The position numbers and the translations under genes were made by a program. Below are positions 17,002-25,743 of a stretch of 64,000 nt of DNA, piece after piece; the first letter of the stretch is position 1; the number at the start of each line of letters is the position of its first letter. The notes beneath the pieces were generated by a model. That model was not told the DNA's origin and made no database searches. It saw only the letters and a list, made by a program, of their open reading frames with translations. Source of the stretch: Niallia taxi (GTDB lineage Bacteria; Bacillota; Bacilli; Bacillales; Cytobacillaceae); the NCBI RefSeq assembly GCF_004005475.1, contig NZ_RZTZ01000002.1, positions 682,001 through 746,000 of the forward strand. The letters are read 5' to 3'.

Positions 17002-18087
17002 GTTATCTTGCACGATAATCGATGAGATCTGTACCCTGTGAAAACCGGAAGTATTATGTGACGAAGATTTACCCTTCATACGAAACGACACGGTGTGCTT
17101 GCTGTCAGAAAGCCCGCCGGCAATATAAAGGGACCGAGGCTTTTTGAAGGGCCACCATGTCGAAATGCTTGTGACAAACTCGTCATCAATATAAACATCC
17201 ACCAAGCCTCCTAAAGGACTTCTTATCATATTTGCCCCAAGATACGTGCCTGTAAAGGTAAAGTCAATGCTAGCTCCTTTTTCATCAGAAGTATAATAGC
17301 CGTCCCTTTTAATAAAGGAACTGTCTTTAAATTGATACTCGTTTTTTGTTTCCATGTTGATTGCCTTTGCAGCAAATTCATTTTTTGGAATATCGGTGCT
17401 TTTATTCCCTTTTTGTATTCTTGTTTCTAAATACTGATAAATATAATCGCTATAGAGCTGATAGCCATCGTCATTTGGATGGACTAGATCTTTTGTTAAA
17501 CGTTTCATGCTCTTACCCGATTCATTAAACGGAATTCTCATATCGAGATTTAACGCATTTAACTCCTTTGATACTTCCGCAATTGTATCGGCAAAGTTTT
17601 CATTGTCTAAGCTGCTTTCTGTTAGTGTAATAATTTCTGCAGTCGGGTATTTCTCCTTTACTTGCAGAAGTAGCTGGCTGTAAAAGGTGTAGAATACTTC
17701 CTTATTCATATATTTACGATCATTTTCACCGAATACGATAAAAACAAGATCAATATTCTGAAGGGAGGAATTTCTGAATTTATATAAGCCTTCAAAAGCT
17801 GTAGCCCCGCTTTGTACAAGCATATTTCTCTGCATTGGTGTGCCATGCTGTTCAAACACGGACTGCTCTAACAAGTAAAACCATTTTGTTTGATCCTTGC
17901 TCGCACCAGACCCTCTACCGATACTGTCTCCAATTATTAAATAAGATATTGGCTCACTTGATCTGATTTTGTCAAATGCATTTTTGGATGTGGAGCTTGT
18001 TTGATTTGGTTGATAGAGGCAATACAATAAAACGAAAGCTAATCCAATTACGGAGCTGATTAAAAGAGTATAGGTTTTGTTTTTCAT
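16999..18087 (-). CDS. Membrane-anchored SGNH hydrolase with C-terminal beta domain
   Basis: A 362-residue protein anchored by one N-terminal transmembrane helix (about 7-25). The SGNH domain has block I LIIGDSIGRGSGA (Ser), FGENDRKYM (Asn/Asp) and LVHPNDDGYQ (His), like GDSL esterases and O-acetyl esterases of the cell wall. From about residue 245 a second beta-sandwich begins (GASIDFTFTGTYLGANM, then VDVYIDDEF), resembling the carbohydrate-binding domain found in some SGNH esterases. It probably removes ester groups from a surface polysaccharide (inference). The ribosome binding site is weak. It is monocistronic; paralogous in fold to ypmR in this window. Confidence 0.82.
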   Translation of the reverse strand: MKNKTYTLLISSVIGLAFVLLYCLYQPNQTSSTSKNAFDKIRSSEPISYLIIGDSIGRGSGASKDQTKWFYLLEQSVFEQHGTPMQRNMLVQSGATAFEGLYKFRNSSLQNIDLVFIVFGENDRKYMNKEVFYTFYSQLLLQVKEKYPTAEIITLTESSLDNENFADTIAEVSKELNALNLDMRIPFNESGKSMKRLTKDLVHPNDDGYQLYSDYIYQYLETRIQKGNKSTDIPKNEFAAKAINMETKNEYQFKDSSFIKRDGYYTSDEKGASIDFTFTGTYLGANMIRSPLGGLVDVYIDDEFVTSISTWWPFKKPRSLYIAGGLSDSKHTVSFRMKGKSSSHNTSGFHRVQISSIIVQDN

Positions 18088-18280
18088 AGGATTAACTGTA
18101 CGTCCCTTCTGATTTTTTGCATGGTTTATTATATCCTAAAGAATCTTCATTAAACATAAAGAATAATACTTTATAGCTTTATAGAATACTAATTATCTTT
18201 TATTGGTGAATAATGCTTGCACCATTATTTCATGTTATGTATAGTATACGTTATATCATTTCGGATAAGGAAGATGCACG

Positions 18281-18517
18281 ATGACAAAATCTTTTTACCA
18301 TTTTTTAATGAAATTCCGACATCCCGAGCCAAAGGACGCTATCAGCATATTTGCAAATCATGCTTATTTAGATCACAGTTTTCCTAAAAACAGCTTTGAC
18401 TATGATGAAGTGAGCAATTATTTGGAGCTTAATGGCCATTATTTAGACAGTATGAGAATCTTTGATGAAGCATGGGAGACCTATTTATTTCAAGAAGAGA
18501 AGGAAACACGCTATTAG
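18281..18517 (+). CDS. yozE: YozE family protein (UPF0346)
   Basis: A 78-residue small acidic helical protein. SFYHFLMKFRHPEPKD, FANHAYLDHSFPK and YLELNGHYLDSM closely follow B. subtilis YozE. The function is unknown; the fold of the family is a small helical bundle. AAGGAAGATG precedes ATG 18281. It neighbours yodN, as in B. subtilis. The stop codon overlaps the left arm of a strong terminator. Confidence 0.92.
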   Translation: MTKSFYHFLMKFRHPEPKDAISIFANHAYLDHSFPKNSFDYDEVSNYLELNGHYLDSMRIFDEAWETYLFQEEKETRY

Positions 18518-18553
18518 CATTTTGCAGTGGTTACTGCAAAATGCTTTTTTTGT
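18516..18553 (+). terminator. Terminator after yozE
   Basis: AGCATTTTGCAGT / ACTGCAAAATGCT, 13 bp perfect with a 4-nt loop and seven T. Confidence 0.92.
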
Positions 18554-18766
18554 TTAGGACCTTGTAAGCGGCTTTTACATAATGAGTATTCTAAAATAGT
18601 TTGTCAGCTACATATATTGGATTAAACAAAAACATCCAATTCTAACTGACATGTTTATTTTAAAAAAAACGCGTGGAAATAGGGTGGAGCATTGTCGATT
18701 AGCAAGTGAGATGCATATATTATTTCAAGAAAAGATAACAGAGAACAAAAAAAGGATGAAGATGAG

Positions 18767-18880
18767 ATGTTGATTGATGAAAGGCTGTGTTGTTTCATTT
18801 AATCCCCCGCCGTAAACGTTCAAGTCTTTAAGCATGACTGTGGGGGTGTATCGCCACACAAGTGGCCAAAATAATCGCAC
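18767..18880 (+). promoter_or_regulatory. Possible structured leader of yodN, with a short upstream ORF
   Basis: An 11-codon frame (ATG 18767 to TAA 18802, ending C-C-F-I) stops just before a hairpin CCCCCGC / GTGGGGG whose loop holds AGTC/GACT. A second hairpin GCCAC-ACAA-GTGGC follows at ~18852. There is no T-run, so control, if any, would be translational or through mRNA stability. The 389-bp gap holds no other gene. Confidence 0.3.
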
Positions 18881-18906
18881 AATCTGTTTAGAGAGGACTT
18901 TTAACT

Positions 18907-19602
18907 ATGGGAAATCGAAAAAAACCGAAATTTAAAATTGGTGATACGGTTGTCATCACCATATACGGTACTGTCGGAAAAATCACGGACGTAAAGTGGC
19001 TTGATGACATGCATGTCTATGAGGTTAATAAAAGCGAGGGCCTGTACTTAGAATCCAGCCTGCAAATGCTTTCCGAATTTGAAGGAGAACTGATGGATAC
19101 AGAAAAAATAGACATTGAATATCGCTACTTTATAGGTGATCTCGTCAAAGTGAAAGGCTATGGCTCTAACCTCTTTAAAATTATGGGCTTCCGAACGGAA
19201 ATATGGCGTTACAAGTCAGATGCATGGGAAGACATCATTTACGAGTTGTCTAGGGTAAGTGATGGAGATTGGCTTGAAGCTGGTGAAGAGGAGCTGACAT
19301 TAGTAGCAGACGCAGAAAATGCCGATAGTTTCATTCAGAAATTAGGACTTTTGTATATAATGGATAAAAAGAAGAAACCTGTTAATCTGCAAAAACCAAA
19401 TAGCTCTTACCGAAAAACGGAAAAAGAGCTGCTGGAAAGCACGAAGGAAAAACAGGAATTAATCAATGGTTTACTTGATATTTACAATGATTATCATATA
19501 CTACATGAGTTATTTCATGACACTGAGTATGAACAGGCGATGAGGCTAACAATACGAAAGCTGAAGCAGCTGAGCAGCAAGGATGATAAGTCTGCATTAT
19601 AA
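18907..19602 (+). CDS. yodN: YodN-like protein with a KOW/SH3-like N-terminus
   Basis: A 231-residue cytosolic protein of unknown function. The N-terminal ~60 residues (FKIGDTVVITIYGTVGKITD, then VYEVN) and residues ~75-120 (IGDLVKVKGYGSNLFKI) look like two small KOW/SH3-type beta barrels. The C-terminal ~60 residues form a charged helix or coiled coil. Position next to yozE and yozD mirrors the yodN neighbourhood of B. subtilis, which supports the name more than the sequence itself does. GAGAGGAC precedes ATG 18907. Confidence 0.6.
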   Translation: MGNRKKPKFKIGDTVVITIYGTVGKITDVKWLDDMHVYEVNKSEGLYLESSLQMLSEFEGELMDTEKIDIEYRYFIGDLVKVKGYGSNLFKIMGFRTEIWRYKSDAWEDIIYELSRVSDGDWLEAGEEELTLVADAENADSFIQKLGLLYIMDKKKKPVNLQKPNSSYRKTEKELLESTKEKQELINGLLDIYNDYHILHELFHDTEYEQAMRLTIRKLKQLSSKDDKSAL

Positions 19603-19610
19603 TAATGGAA

Positions 19611-19763
19611 TTACAAGATTAAATAGAGAAAATATGGAATACATCCAAACACTAATAGAGAAAACAAAACTTGAAGCCATTTGTCAAATATTCTTAAGAT
19701 ATTACTATTATCCTCATTAACATCTTCTTTCACTACTGCGACTAAATGCTGCAACTTTTTCAT
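19611..19763 (-). CDS. Small membrane protein (50 residues), unrecognised
   Basis: An ORF on the minus strand with ATG at 19763 and an AGGGGGAAA site at good distance, ending TAA at 19611. The protein starts MKKLQHLVAVVKEDV, has an acidic middle (NEDN), and ends with one clear transmembrane helix (QVLFSLLVFGCIPYFLYLIL). It is convergent with yodN, only 8 bp away. I do not recognise the family. The strong ribosome binding site plus the helix support it as a real gene; codon length alone would not. Confidence 0.5.
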   Translation of the reverse strand: MKKLQHLVAVVKEDVNEDNSNILRIFDKWLQVLFSLLVFGCIPYFLYLIL

Positions 19764-19951
19764 GATAATTTTCCCCCTGAAATCTCGGATTATAGTAATG
19801 TTTTCTTGTTATTAGTAATGAATATGAGCATGACCATCTAAACATGTCTCTTTTTACTTGAAAAATATTTTAATTTATCACATAATTTGTACAAATGCCT
19901 TGCATTTTTTATGCATTGTCACATATATTCTTACTAAAGGGGGCGATATGC

Positions 19952-20122
19952 TTGAAAGAGATTGATGTAATAATAGATACGGAGGAAATTGCTGAGTTTT
20001 TCTTTCGTGAGCTATTAAAAAGGGGATACGTTCCCACTGAAGAAGAGATGGATGAATTGGCTGACATCACGTTTGAATATTTGCTTGAAAAATGCATTAT
20101 TGATGAAGAATTGGATGACTAG
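19952..20122 (+). CDS. yozD: YozD family small protein
   Basis: A 56-residue acidic protein starting at TTG 19952, with AAAGGGGG 8 bases upstream. The upstream in-frame ATG at 19895 has no site and gives a non-homologous extension. KEIDVIIDTEEIAEFFFREL, RGYVPTEEEMDELADI and EYLLEKCIIDEELD match B. subtilis YozD over its length. The function is unknown. A terminator follows. Confidence 0.88.
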   Translation: MKEIDVIIDTEEIAEFFFRELLKRGYVPTEEEMDELADITFEYLLEKCIIDEELDD

Positions 20123-20177
20123 CTTGCAATGTAAGTTTGTAAAAGACAGTTAATTATATAAAGAAGTAGCAATGCAT

Positions 20178-20209
20178 ATGGCAGGAGAATACTCTTGCCA
20201 TTTTTTTTA
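20178..20209 (+). terminator. Terminator after yozD
   Basis: ATGGCAGGAG / CTCTTGCCAT (one G-U pair), loop AATA, then eight T. Confidence 0.87.
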
Positions 20210-20231
20210 TGGAGAAAATGATTAGTAATCT

Positions 20232-20257
20232 TGAAACCTTTTTGTTATTTACGCGTA
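20232..20257 (+). promoter_or_regulatory. ECF (SigW-type) promoter of spo0M
   Basis: TGAAAC, a 16-bp spacer, and CGTA: a perfect match to the SigW consensus. It lies 45 bp before spo0M. B. subtilis spo0M is also SigW-dependent, which supports the call. Confidence 0.82.
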
Positions 20258-20301
20258 AATCAAATTAATAAATTAAAATTGGGGTAACAGGAGGAAAAGG
20301 A

Positions 20302-21072
20302 ATGTCTATATTTAAAAAGGCGTTGGCAAGTGTTGGGGTAGGTGCTGCTAAAATTGATGCAGTGCTGGATAAGAGGGATTATATGCCGGGTGAAAGGCTA
20401 GAGGGAGAAATAAATATTGTTGGCGGTAATGTGGAGCAGAATATTGAAGCGATTTATGTAAGACTGTATACAGAATATGAAGTGGAACATGATGATAAAA
20501 AAGAAACACGCACCGCTCTGATAGGTGAATTTTTGGCAGCAGGCGCCTTCACGATAAATATTAAGGAAAAGAAGGTAATTCCATTTTCTGGTACTCTTCC
20601 ATATGATATTCCTTATTCCATAGGCAAAACAAAAGTATGGATTTCAACAGGTCTTGATATTAAGCAAGCCATTGATCCGAGCGATGTAGATCCGATTAAT
20701 ATTATTCCATCTCCGCTTGCTGATGAAGTGTTTCGTGCATTTCAAGAATTAGGCTTTAAAATGAAAAGTGGTGTTTGCAAGGAGGCAGGCCGGCGGCATC
20801 AACTGAGACTGCCATTTGTACAGGAATTTGAATTCATCCCATATGCAGGAGACTTTCGAGGGAAGCTGGATGAAGTGGAGCTTGTGATTTTGTCAACTGG
20901 TGAAAATGTAATGGAAGTTATGCTGCAAATTGACAGGAAAGCGCGTGGACTTTCTGGATTATTCGCAGAAGCTCTTGATATGGATGAAAGCTATGTATCA
21001 TTAAGCATTCACAAACATGAGTTGCCAGGACTAAAGAATACACTTTACCAATTGATTAATAAATATGCCTAA
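20302..21072 (+). CDS. spo0M: Sporulation-control protein Spo0M
   Basis: A 256-residue cytosolic arrestin-like protein that influences sporulation and cell division in B. subtilis. The N-terminus FKKALASVGVGAAKIDAVLDK, the YMPGERLEGEINIVGGNVEQ segment and the C-terminal DMDES region are characteristic. Two arrestin-type beta sandwiches are expected. AGGAGG precedes ATG 20302. It is a single-gene unit from an ECF promoter, so it is likely induced by envelope stress. Confidence 0.94.
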   Translation: MSIFKKALASVGVGAAKIDAVLDKRDYMPGERLEGEINIVGGNVEQNIEAIYVRLYTEYEVEHDDKKETRTALIGEFLAAGAFTINIKEKKVIPFSGTLPYDIPYSIGKTKVWISTGLDIKQAIDPSDVDPINIIPSPLADEVFRAFQELGFKMKSGVCKEAGRRHQLRLPFVQEFEFIPYAGDFRGKLDEVELVILSTGENVMEVMLQIDRKARGLSGLFAEALDMDESYVSLSIHKHELPGLKNTLYQLINKYA

Positions 21073-21080
21073 AAACCTTC

Positions 21081-21110
21081 AAGCGTGTACCCTTTTGGCA
21101 CACGCTTTTT
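21081..21110. terminator. Terminator shared by spo0M and a small minus-strand gene
   Basis: AAGCGTGT / ACACGCTT stem with T-run on the plus strand; it lies between convergent genes. Confidence 0.75.
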
Positions 21111-21117
21111 ATTTACC

Positions 21118-21243
21118 TTAGTTCTTTCTTTCTCTTGCAGACATTTCCTTACCATGTGCTTCTTGTTCGGCTATTATAGCCTCTTTTGGTATATGATTAT
21201 TCTTTTTAGGAGAGTTAATTCGATTGCGATGCTTTTTTCCCAT
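21118..21243 (-). CDS. Small basic protein (41 residues), unrecognised
   Basis: The minus-strand ORF starts at ATG 21243; AAGGAGA lies about 12 bases upstream, slightly far. The product is highly charged (MGKKHRNRINSPKKNNHIPK, then EQEAHGKEMSARERKN) with no hydrophobic segment, like many small Bacillus proteins and unlike random translation. It converges on spo0M and shares its terminator. The opposite-strand open frame over the same bases has no ribosome binding site. The family is unknown to me. Confidence 0.5.
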   Translation of the reverse strand: MGKKHRNRINSPKKNNHIPKEAIIAEQEAHGKEMSARERKN

Positions 21244-21482
21244 AATATTATATGTCTCCTTACGTGTCTGTTTTTAGAATATTATCATTGATAAGCATGT
21301 TTTCCAAAACCTATGGAAAACCTAAAGTTAGTATTGCCGATTAAAGATTTGTTATCCTGCAATTAATTGTATTTAACCTAAAACTAGAATATGATATAGT
21401 ACAAATAGTGATTGTTTAAGGTATGGAAATGATTCCTATTATTATTTAAAAGAATGTTCTTAAAATTTGGAGGTACAAAAAA

Positions 21483-22184
21483 ATGAGTGTACATATTGGA
21501 GCAAAAGAAAATGAAATCGCTGAAACGGTTCTTCTGCCTGGAGATCCTTTGAGAGCAAAATATATTGCAGAAACCTTTTTAGAAAATGCGGTTTGCTATA
21601 ACGAAGTCCGAAACATGTTTGGATATACTGGTACATATAAAGGCAAAAGAATCTCTGTACAAGGGACAGGCATGGGAGCACCATCCATTGCCATTTATGT
21701 TAATGAATTAATGAATAGCTATAATGTCCAAAACCTAATAAGAGTTGGTACTTGCGGAGCAATCCAACAGGATGTAAAGGTGCGTGACGTTATCCTTGCT
21801 ATGAGTGCATCAACTGATTCGCAAATGAATCGCCTAACGTTCGGCGGGGTTGATTATGCACCGACAGCTAATTTTGACCTGCTTAAAAAAGCGTATGATG
21901 CAGGCATTGAGAAGGGGCTTTCCTTAAAGGTTGGAAACGTATTTACAGCAGATAGCTTCTATAATGATAACTCTGAACTGGAAAAATGGGCGAAATATCA
22001 GATTCTTGCTATTGAGATGGAATCAGCAGCACTATATACACTAGCAGCAAAATTCAATCGTAAAGCATTGTCTGTACTTACTGTGAGCGATCATGTACTG
22101 ACTGGTGAAGAAACAACTGCTGAAGAAAGACAGACAACTTTTAATGAAATGATTGAAGTATCACTTGAAGCAGCAATAAAGTAA
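21483..22184 (+). CDS. deoD: Purine nucleoside phosphorylase (DeoD type)
   Basis: A 233-residue cytosolic hexameric enzyme that splits purine (deoxy)nucleosides with phosphate. [12 protein letters not shown] (phosphate binding), [17 protein letters not shown], and IEMESAALY near residue 180 are family signatures; the catalytic Asp is in VSDH (about residue 204). TTGGAGG precedes ATG 21483. It is followed 48 bp later by the LdcB-type carboxypeptidase gene and then ctpA, the same order as B. subtilis deoD-yodJ-ctpA. Confidence 0.95.
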   Translation: MSVHIGAKENEIAETVLLPGDPLRAKYIAETFLENAVCYNEVRNMFGYTGTYKGKRISVQGTGMGAPSIAIYVNELMNSYNVQNLIRVGTCGAIQQDVKVRDVILAMSASTDSQMNRLTFGGVDYAPTANFDLLKKAYDAGIEKGLSLKVGNVFTADSFYNDNSELEKWAKYQILAIEMESAALYTLAAKFNRKALSVLTVSDHVLTGEETTAEERQTTFNEMIEVSLEAAIK

Positions 22185-22232
22185 CATAAGCGTAACTAGT
22201 AACCTGGAACAAAGTGTAATATGGGGTGTAGA

Positions 22233-23063
22233 ATGAAAAAACTATTGCTGCTGCTGATGCTTACTTTCCTTTTGACAGGATGCAGTAAATTGGATGGCAT
22301 TACAGATCATATCCCTTTCTTAAACAAAGAAAAGGAATCGGAAGAAACAGCCGTGAATAATAACAATTCAGAACAAACAAACGATCAAGATACTGATGAT
22401 AGTACAGAAGAGCTTCCATGGACTTTAGAAGCTGCTTTTTTCAATGATATTAAGGTTGTGGATGGCAGGAACATTATCCAAAATCCAACAAATACAGTGT
22501 CATTAGTTAACAAAAGCTTTGGTTTGCCAGATGGATACGCACCAGAGGATCTTATCAGGCCAGAAGTTCAGTTTTCCTTTGGTAATCAAGATATAGAGAA
22601 AAGCTATATGAGAAAGGAAGCTGCTAATTCTTTAGCTGATATGTTTAATGCTGCCAAAAAGGACGGTGTTATCCTTTATGCAGTATCAGGCTATCGTTCT
22701 TATGACCGTCAGACCGTTCTGTATGATGCAGAGATTGAAAAGGTTGGACAGAAGAAAGCGGAGGAAGCAGTTGCATATCCTGGTAACAGCGAGCACCAGA
22801 CAGGTTTAGCCATGGATATATCTGCTAAAAGTGTTGATTTCCTGCTTACAGAGGACTTCGAGGCTACGAAGGAAGGCAAATGGCTGAAAGATAATGCACA
22901 TCTTTATGGGTATATTCTGCGTTATCCGAAAGGAAAAGAGGATATTACAAAATATAAATTTGAGCCATGGCATTTCCGCTATGTCGGCGAAAAATCTGCA
23001 AACGATATATATGAAAACGGTTGGACATTAGAAGAATATTTTGACCAAGTTAGAAAAATCTAA
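22233..23063 (+). CDS. ldcB: LdcB/VanY-type D,D- or L,D-carboxypeptidase lipoprotein
   Basis: A 276-residue exported lipoprotein trimming peptidoglycan stem peptides. A signal peptide with lipobox LLTGC is followed by an Asn/Glu-rich linker (~25-65) and a peptidase M15 domain. Zinc ligands are seen in SEHQTGLAMDIS (His and Asp) and PWHFRYVG (His). VSGYRSYDRQ is the usual substrate loop. ATG 22233 with GGGGTG 5 bases upstream is preferred over ATG 22221. It corresponds to B. subtilis YodJ. Whether it removes D-Ala from pentapeptides or tetrapeptides cannot be told from sequence. Confidence 0.9.
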   Translation: MKKLLLLLMLTFLLTGCSKLDGITDHIPFLNKEKESEETAVNNNNSEQTNDQDTDDSTEELPWTLEAAFFNDIKVVDGRNIIQNPTNTVSLVNKSFGLPDGYAPEDLIRPEVQFSFGNQDIEKSYMRKEAANSLADMFNAAKKDGVILYAVSGYRSYDRQTVLYDAEIEKVGQKKAEEAVAYPGNSEHQTGLAMDISAKSVDFLLTEDFEATKEGKWLKDNAHLYGYILRYPKGKEDITKYKFEPWHFRYVGEKSANDIYENGWTLEEYFDQVRKI

Positions 23064-23161
23064 GTAATAAATAAAATTATTTGTTCAAAATTTATTCATA
23101 ATTATGTCATGATTTAAACCAATTTTTTTGATACTGTTGAGTATAAAAGGCATGTATCGCG

Positions 23162-24673
23162 GTGCCTAAAGGGCAAATGAAAGTGGTGAATTATTTGGAG
23201 AATGAAAACAATGTAAATGAAGAAAAGGAAAAAGAAGCAAGCGATAAAGATTCCAGCTTTATCCGCATTAAGAAATTTCACTTTGTTATGCTTATCTTCT
23301 TTACTGTTATATTGGCAGCCGGTATTACAACGGTTGCTCTGGCATTTGGTGAGGAGCCGGCCGTAACAGTAGGCACAGATCGAAGCGAATTTTCAAAGCT
23401 CTATTCAGCATATGATACTATTAAGGATAAATATTATCAGGATGTAGAAACAGAAGACCTCGTCAATGGAGCGATTGACGGCATGTTTACAGCACTAGAT
23501 GATCCATATTCCGATTATATGAACCAAGAGGAAGCAACAAGTTTTAATGAAAGTATATCCTCTTCCTTTGAAGGAATCGGAGCAGAGATTCAGGAAAAGG
23601 ATGACAGTATCATTGTTGTATCACCAATTAAAGGCTCACCAGCAGAAAAAGCAGGAATCAAGCCAAATGATAAAATTTTGAGTGTTGATGACAAGACCTT
23701 ACAAGGGATGAGTTCATCTGAAGCAGTCCTACTTATCAGAGGTAAAAAAGGAACAACAGTCAGCCTTGAGATTGAAAGACCTGGAGTGGAAGATACTTTA
23801 AAAATTGATATTGTCAGAGATACAATTCCAATTGATACAGTTTACGGGGAATTACGTAAGGACGGTATTGCTGAAATACAAATCACGAGCTTCTCCGCAG
23901 ATACAGCTCAAGAGCTTACAGATAAACTGAATGAGTTCAAGGAAAAAGGAATGAAAGGGATTGTACTTGACTTGAGACAAAATCCAGGCGGATTATTAAC
24001 GCAAGTACAAGCAATTGCCAATTTGTTTGTTCCAGACGGAAAGGTGATTTTCCAAGTCGAGCATAAAAATGGAAAAATCGAACAAGTCGCATCAGACAAT
24101 GAAAATTCCAATACATTACCATTAGTCGTATTGATTGATGAAGGTAGTGCTTCAGCCTCTGAAATACTTGCTGGGGCAGTTAATCAATCTGCAGACGTTC
24201 CATTAGTTGGTGTGAAATCCTTTGGTAAAGGAACAGTTCAAAGTGCAATAGAACTATCTGATGGAAGTAACATCAAGTTTACAACAGATAAATGGCTGAC
24301 ACCGAATGGCAGCTGGATTCATGAAAAAGGGATTGAGCCAACGTATAAGGTGGAGCTTCCAAGCTATGCGAAGCTGACAGTTATTAACCCAGATACAAAG
24401 CTTAAGCTTGATTCAAATTCCAATGAAGTGAAAACAGCGCAAGAAATGCTGAATGCCCTTGGATATAAGGTCGACAACGCAAACGGCTATTTCGATGAGA
24501 GCACAGAAGAAGCAACTAAGGAATTCCAAGAGAAGGAAAAGTTAAAGGTTGACGGTGTTATCACTGGAGATACGACAACAAAGCTTATGGAAAAACTTAG
24601 TGAAAAGATTCAAAAAAACGATACACAAATGAATAAAGCGATTGAAATACTGCAAGAAAAATTGAAAAAGTAA
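23162..24673 (+). CDS. ctpA: C-terminal processing peptidase (S41), CtpA-like
   Basis: A ~503-residue membrane-anchored serine protease. Order: cytosolic charged N-terminus, transmembrane helix (about 38-60), a PDZ domain (~125-205, GIGAEIQEKDDSIIVVSPIKG), the S41 catalytic domain with Ser in GSASASEI (about residue 330) and Lys in SFGKGTVQ (about 355), and a C-terminal PG_binding_1 domain (DSNSNEVKTAQEMLNALGYK). The cell-wall binding domain matches B. subtilis CtpA rather than CtpB. The start is uncertain: GTG 23162 or ATG 23177. Position after deoD-ldcB repeats B. subtilis synteny. Confidence 0.92.
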   Translation: MPKGQMKVVNYLENENNVNEEKEKEASDKDSSFIRIKKFHFVMLIFFTVILAAGITTVALAFGEEPAVTVGTDRSEFSKLYSAYDTIKDKYYQDVETEDLVNGAIDGMFTALDDPYSDYMNQEEATSFNESISSSFEGIGAEIQEKDDSIIVVSPIKGSPAEKAGIKPNDKILSVDDKTLQGMSSSEAVLLIRGKKGTTVSLEIERPGVEDTLKIDIVRDTIPIDTVYGELRKDGIAEIQITSFSADTAQELTDKLNEFKEKGMKGIVLDLRQNPGGLLTQVQAIANLFVPDGKVIFQVEHKNGKIEQVASDNENSNTLPLVVLIDEGSASASEILAGAVNQSADVPLVGVKSFGKGTVQSAIELSDGSNIKFTTDKWLTPNGSWIHEKGIEPTYKVELPSYAKLTVINPDTKLKLDSNSNEVKTAQEMLNALGYKVDNANGYFDESTEEATKEFQEKEKLKVDGVITGDTTTKLMEKLSEKIQKNDTQMNKAIEILQEKLKK

Positions 24674-24679
24674 CAAATG

Positions 24680-24714
24680 GAAGGAGCGGCACTCTATTTG
24701 CCCTCCTTTTTCCA
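24680..24714 (+). terminator. Terminator after ctpA
   Basis: GGAGCGGCA / TGCCCTCC with one bulged base, followed by five T. Confidence 0.65.
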
Positions 24715-24752
24715 TGTCTGCTTTATGAAAAGAAAGGATTAGGGGGATAAAG

Positions 24753-25658
24753 ATGAAAAAAACAGAAGTGTATATATTGTCAGGGTTTTTAGGCAGCGGT
24801 AAAACAACTTTGTTAAAAGAATTGCTTTTACATGAAAAAGCAGAAGGAAGAAAAGTGGCAGTTCTCATGAATGAATTTGGAGATATCTCAATTGATTCAA
24901 ACGAAGTCGATGAAGATATCCCATTAAAGGAGCTGTTAGGAGGCTGTGTTTGCTGCACCATCCAGGATAAGCTGGAAGGCCAGCTCCAATCCTTGCTGAT
25001 TGAGGAAAAACCTGATGTAATCTACTTAGAGACAACTGGAGCGGCACATCCGGTTGAAACGATGGATAGTATCCTTTCTCCATATTTCGCAGATAGGCTA
25101 TGCATGAAAGGGATTATTACCGTAGTTGATGGCAAGCTTTGGCTTGATCGTAAGAAAATGAGTCCAAGCGTGCAGCAGCTGCTAATTGAACAGGTTCGGC
25201 ACGGGAATATGCTGTTAATTAATAAACAGGACCAACTGACAGAGGAAGAAAAAGCAAGGATTACATTTGAGCTTCAAAGTATAAATCCACAGGCCTTTAC
25301 GTTATTAACAAGCTATTCAAAGCTGCCTTTTCAAAGGTTAAAGGGCATGGTAATGCAGTTTGCAAATGATACTGTTAAAACAACGATTCAAACATTACAG
25401 CTAAGTTCTTTTGTTTATCCATTTCAGCATACTATTTCGGCCGAGAAATTTGAGGCATTCTTAAAAGAATTGCCTGATACCATTTACCGTATTAAAGGAT
25501 ATATACAATTCCATCAAAATAAGTATCCTGACCTTTTCCAATATTCTTATGGAATGCCTTTAATGATGAGAGAAGACATGAAAATGCCGTTAAATTTAGT
25601 GTTTATCGGTGAAGATGTAAACTGGAAGGAAATGAAGGACAAGTTGGATATGCTTTAA
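24753..25658 (+). CDS. CobW/G3E-family GTP-dependent metal chaperone
   Basis: A 301-residue cytosolic P-loop GTPase. Walker A GFLGSGKTT is at residues 11-19, the metal-binding CxCC motif is in GGCVCCTI (about 65-72), and NKQD is the guanine-specificity loop (about 159). A short CobW_C-like domain ends the protein. G3E proteins of this type insert or supply zinc (ZNG1, YciC) or cobalt. The short C-terminal domain fits YciC/YjiA-like zinc chaperones, but no Zur box was identified upstream. TAGGGGGA precedes ATG 24753. Confidence 0.88.
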   Translation: MKKTEVYILSGFLGSGKTTLLKELLLHEKAEGRKVAVLMNEFGDISIDSNEVDEDIPLKELLGGCVCCTIQDKLEGQLQSLLIEEKPDVIYLETTGAAHPVETMDSILSPYFADRLCMKGIITVVDGKLWLDRKKMSPSVQQLLIEQVRHGNMLLINKQDQLTEEEKARITFELQSINPQAFTLLTSYSKLPFQRLKGMVMQFANDTVKTTIQTLQLSSFVYPFQHTISAEKFEAFLKELPDTIYRIKGYIQFHQNKYPDLFQYSYGMPLMMREDMKMPLNLVFIGEDVNWKEMKDKLDML

Positions 25659-25743
25659 CAGTCAGGGTTTCCAGCTATATCCAGAATGGAACCTTCGTAA
25701 AAAGGGCAAACTTTCTTTAGTTAAAGGAAAGAGGAGGATAATC

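Noticed and set aside
21085-21291. 68-residue hydrophobic plus-strand ORF after spo0M
   Set aside because: It starts inside the spo0M terminator and is the complement of a better-supported small minus-strand gene.
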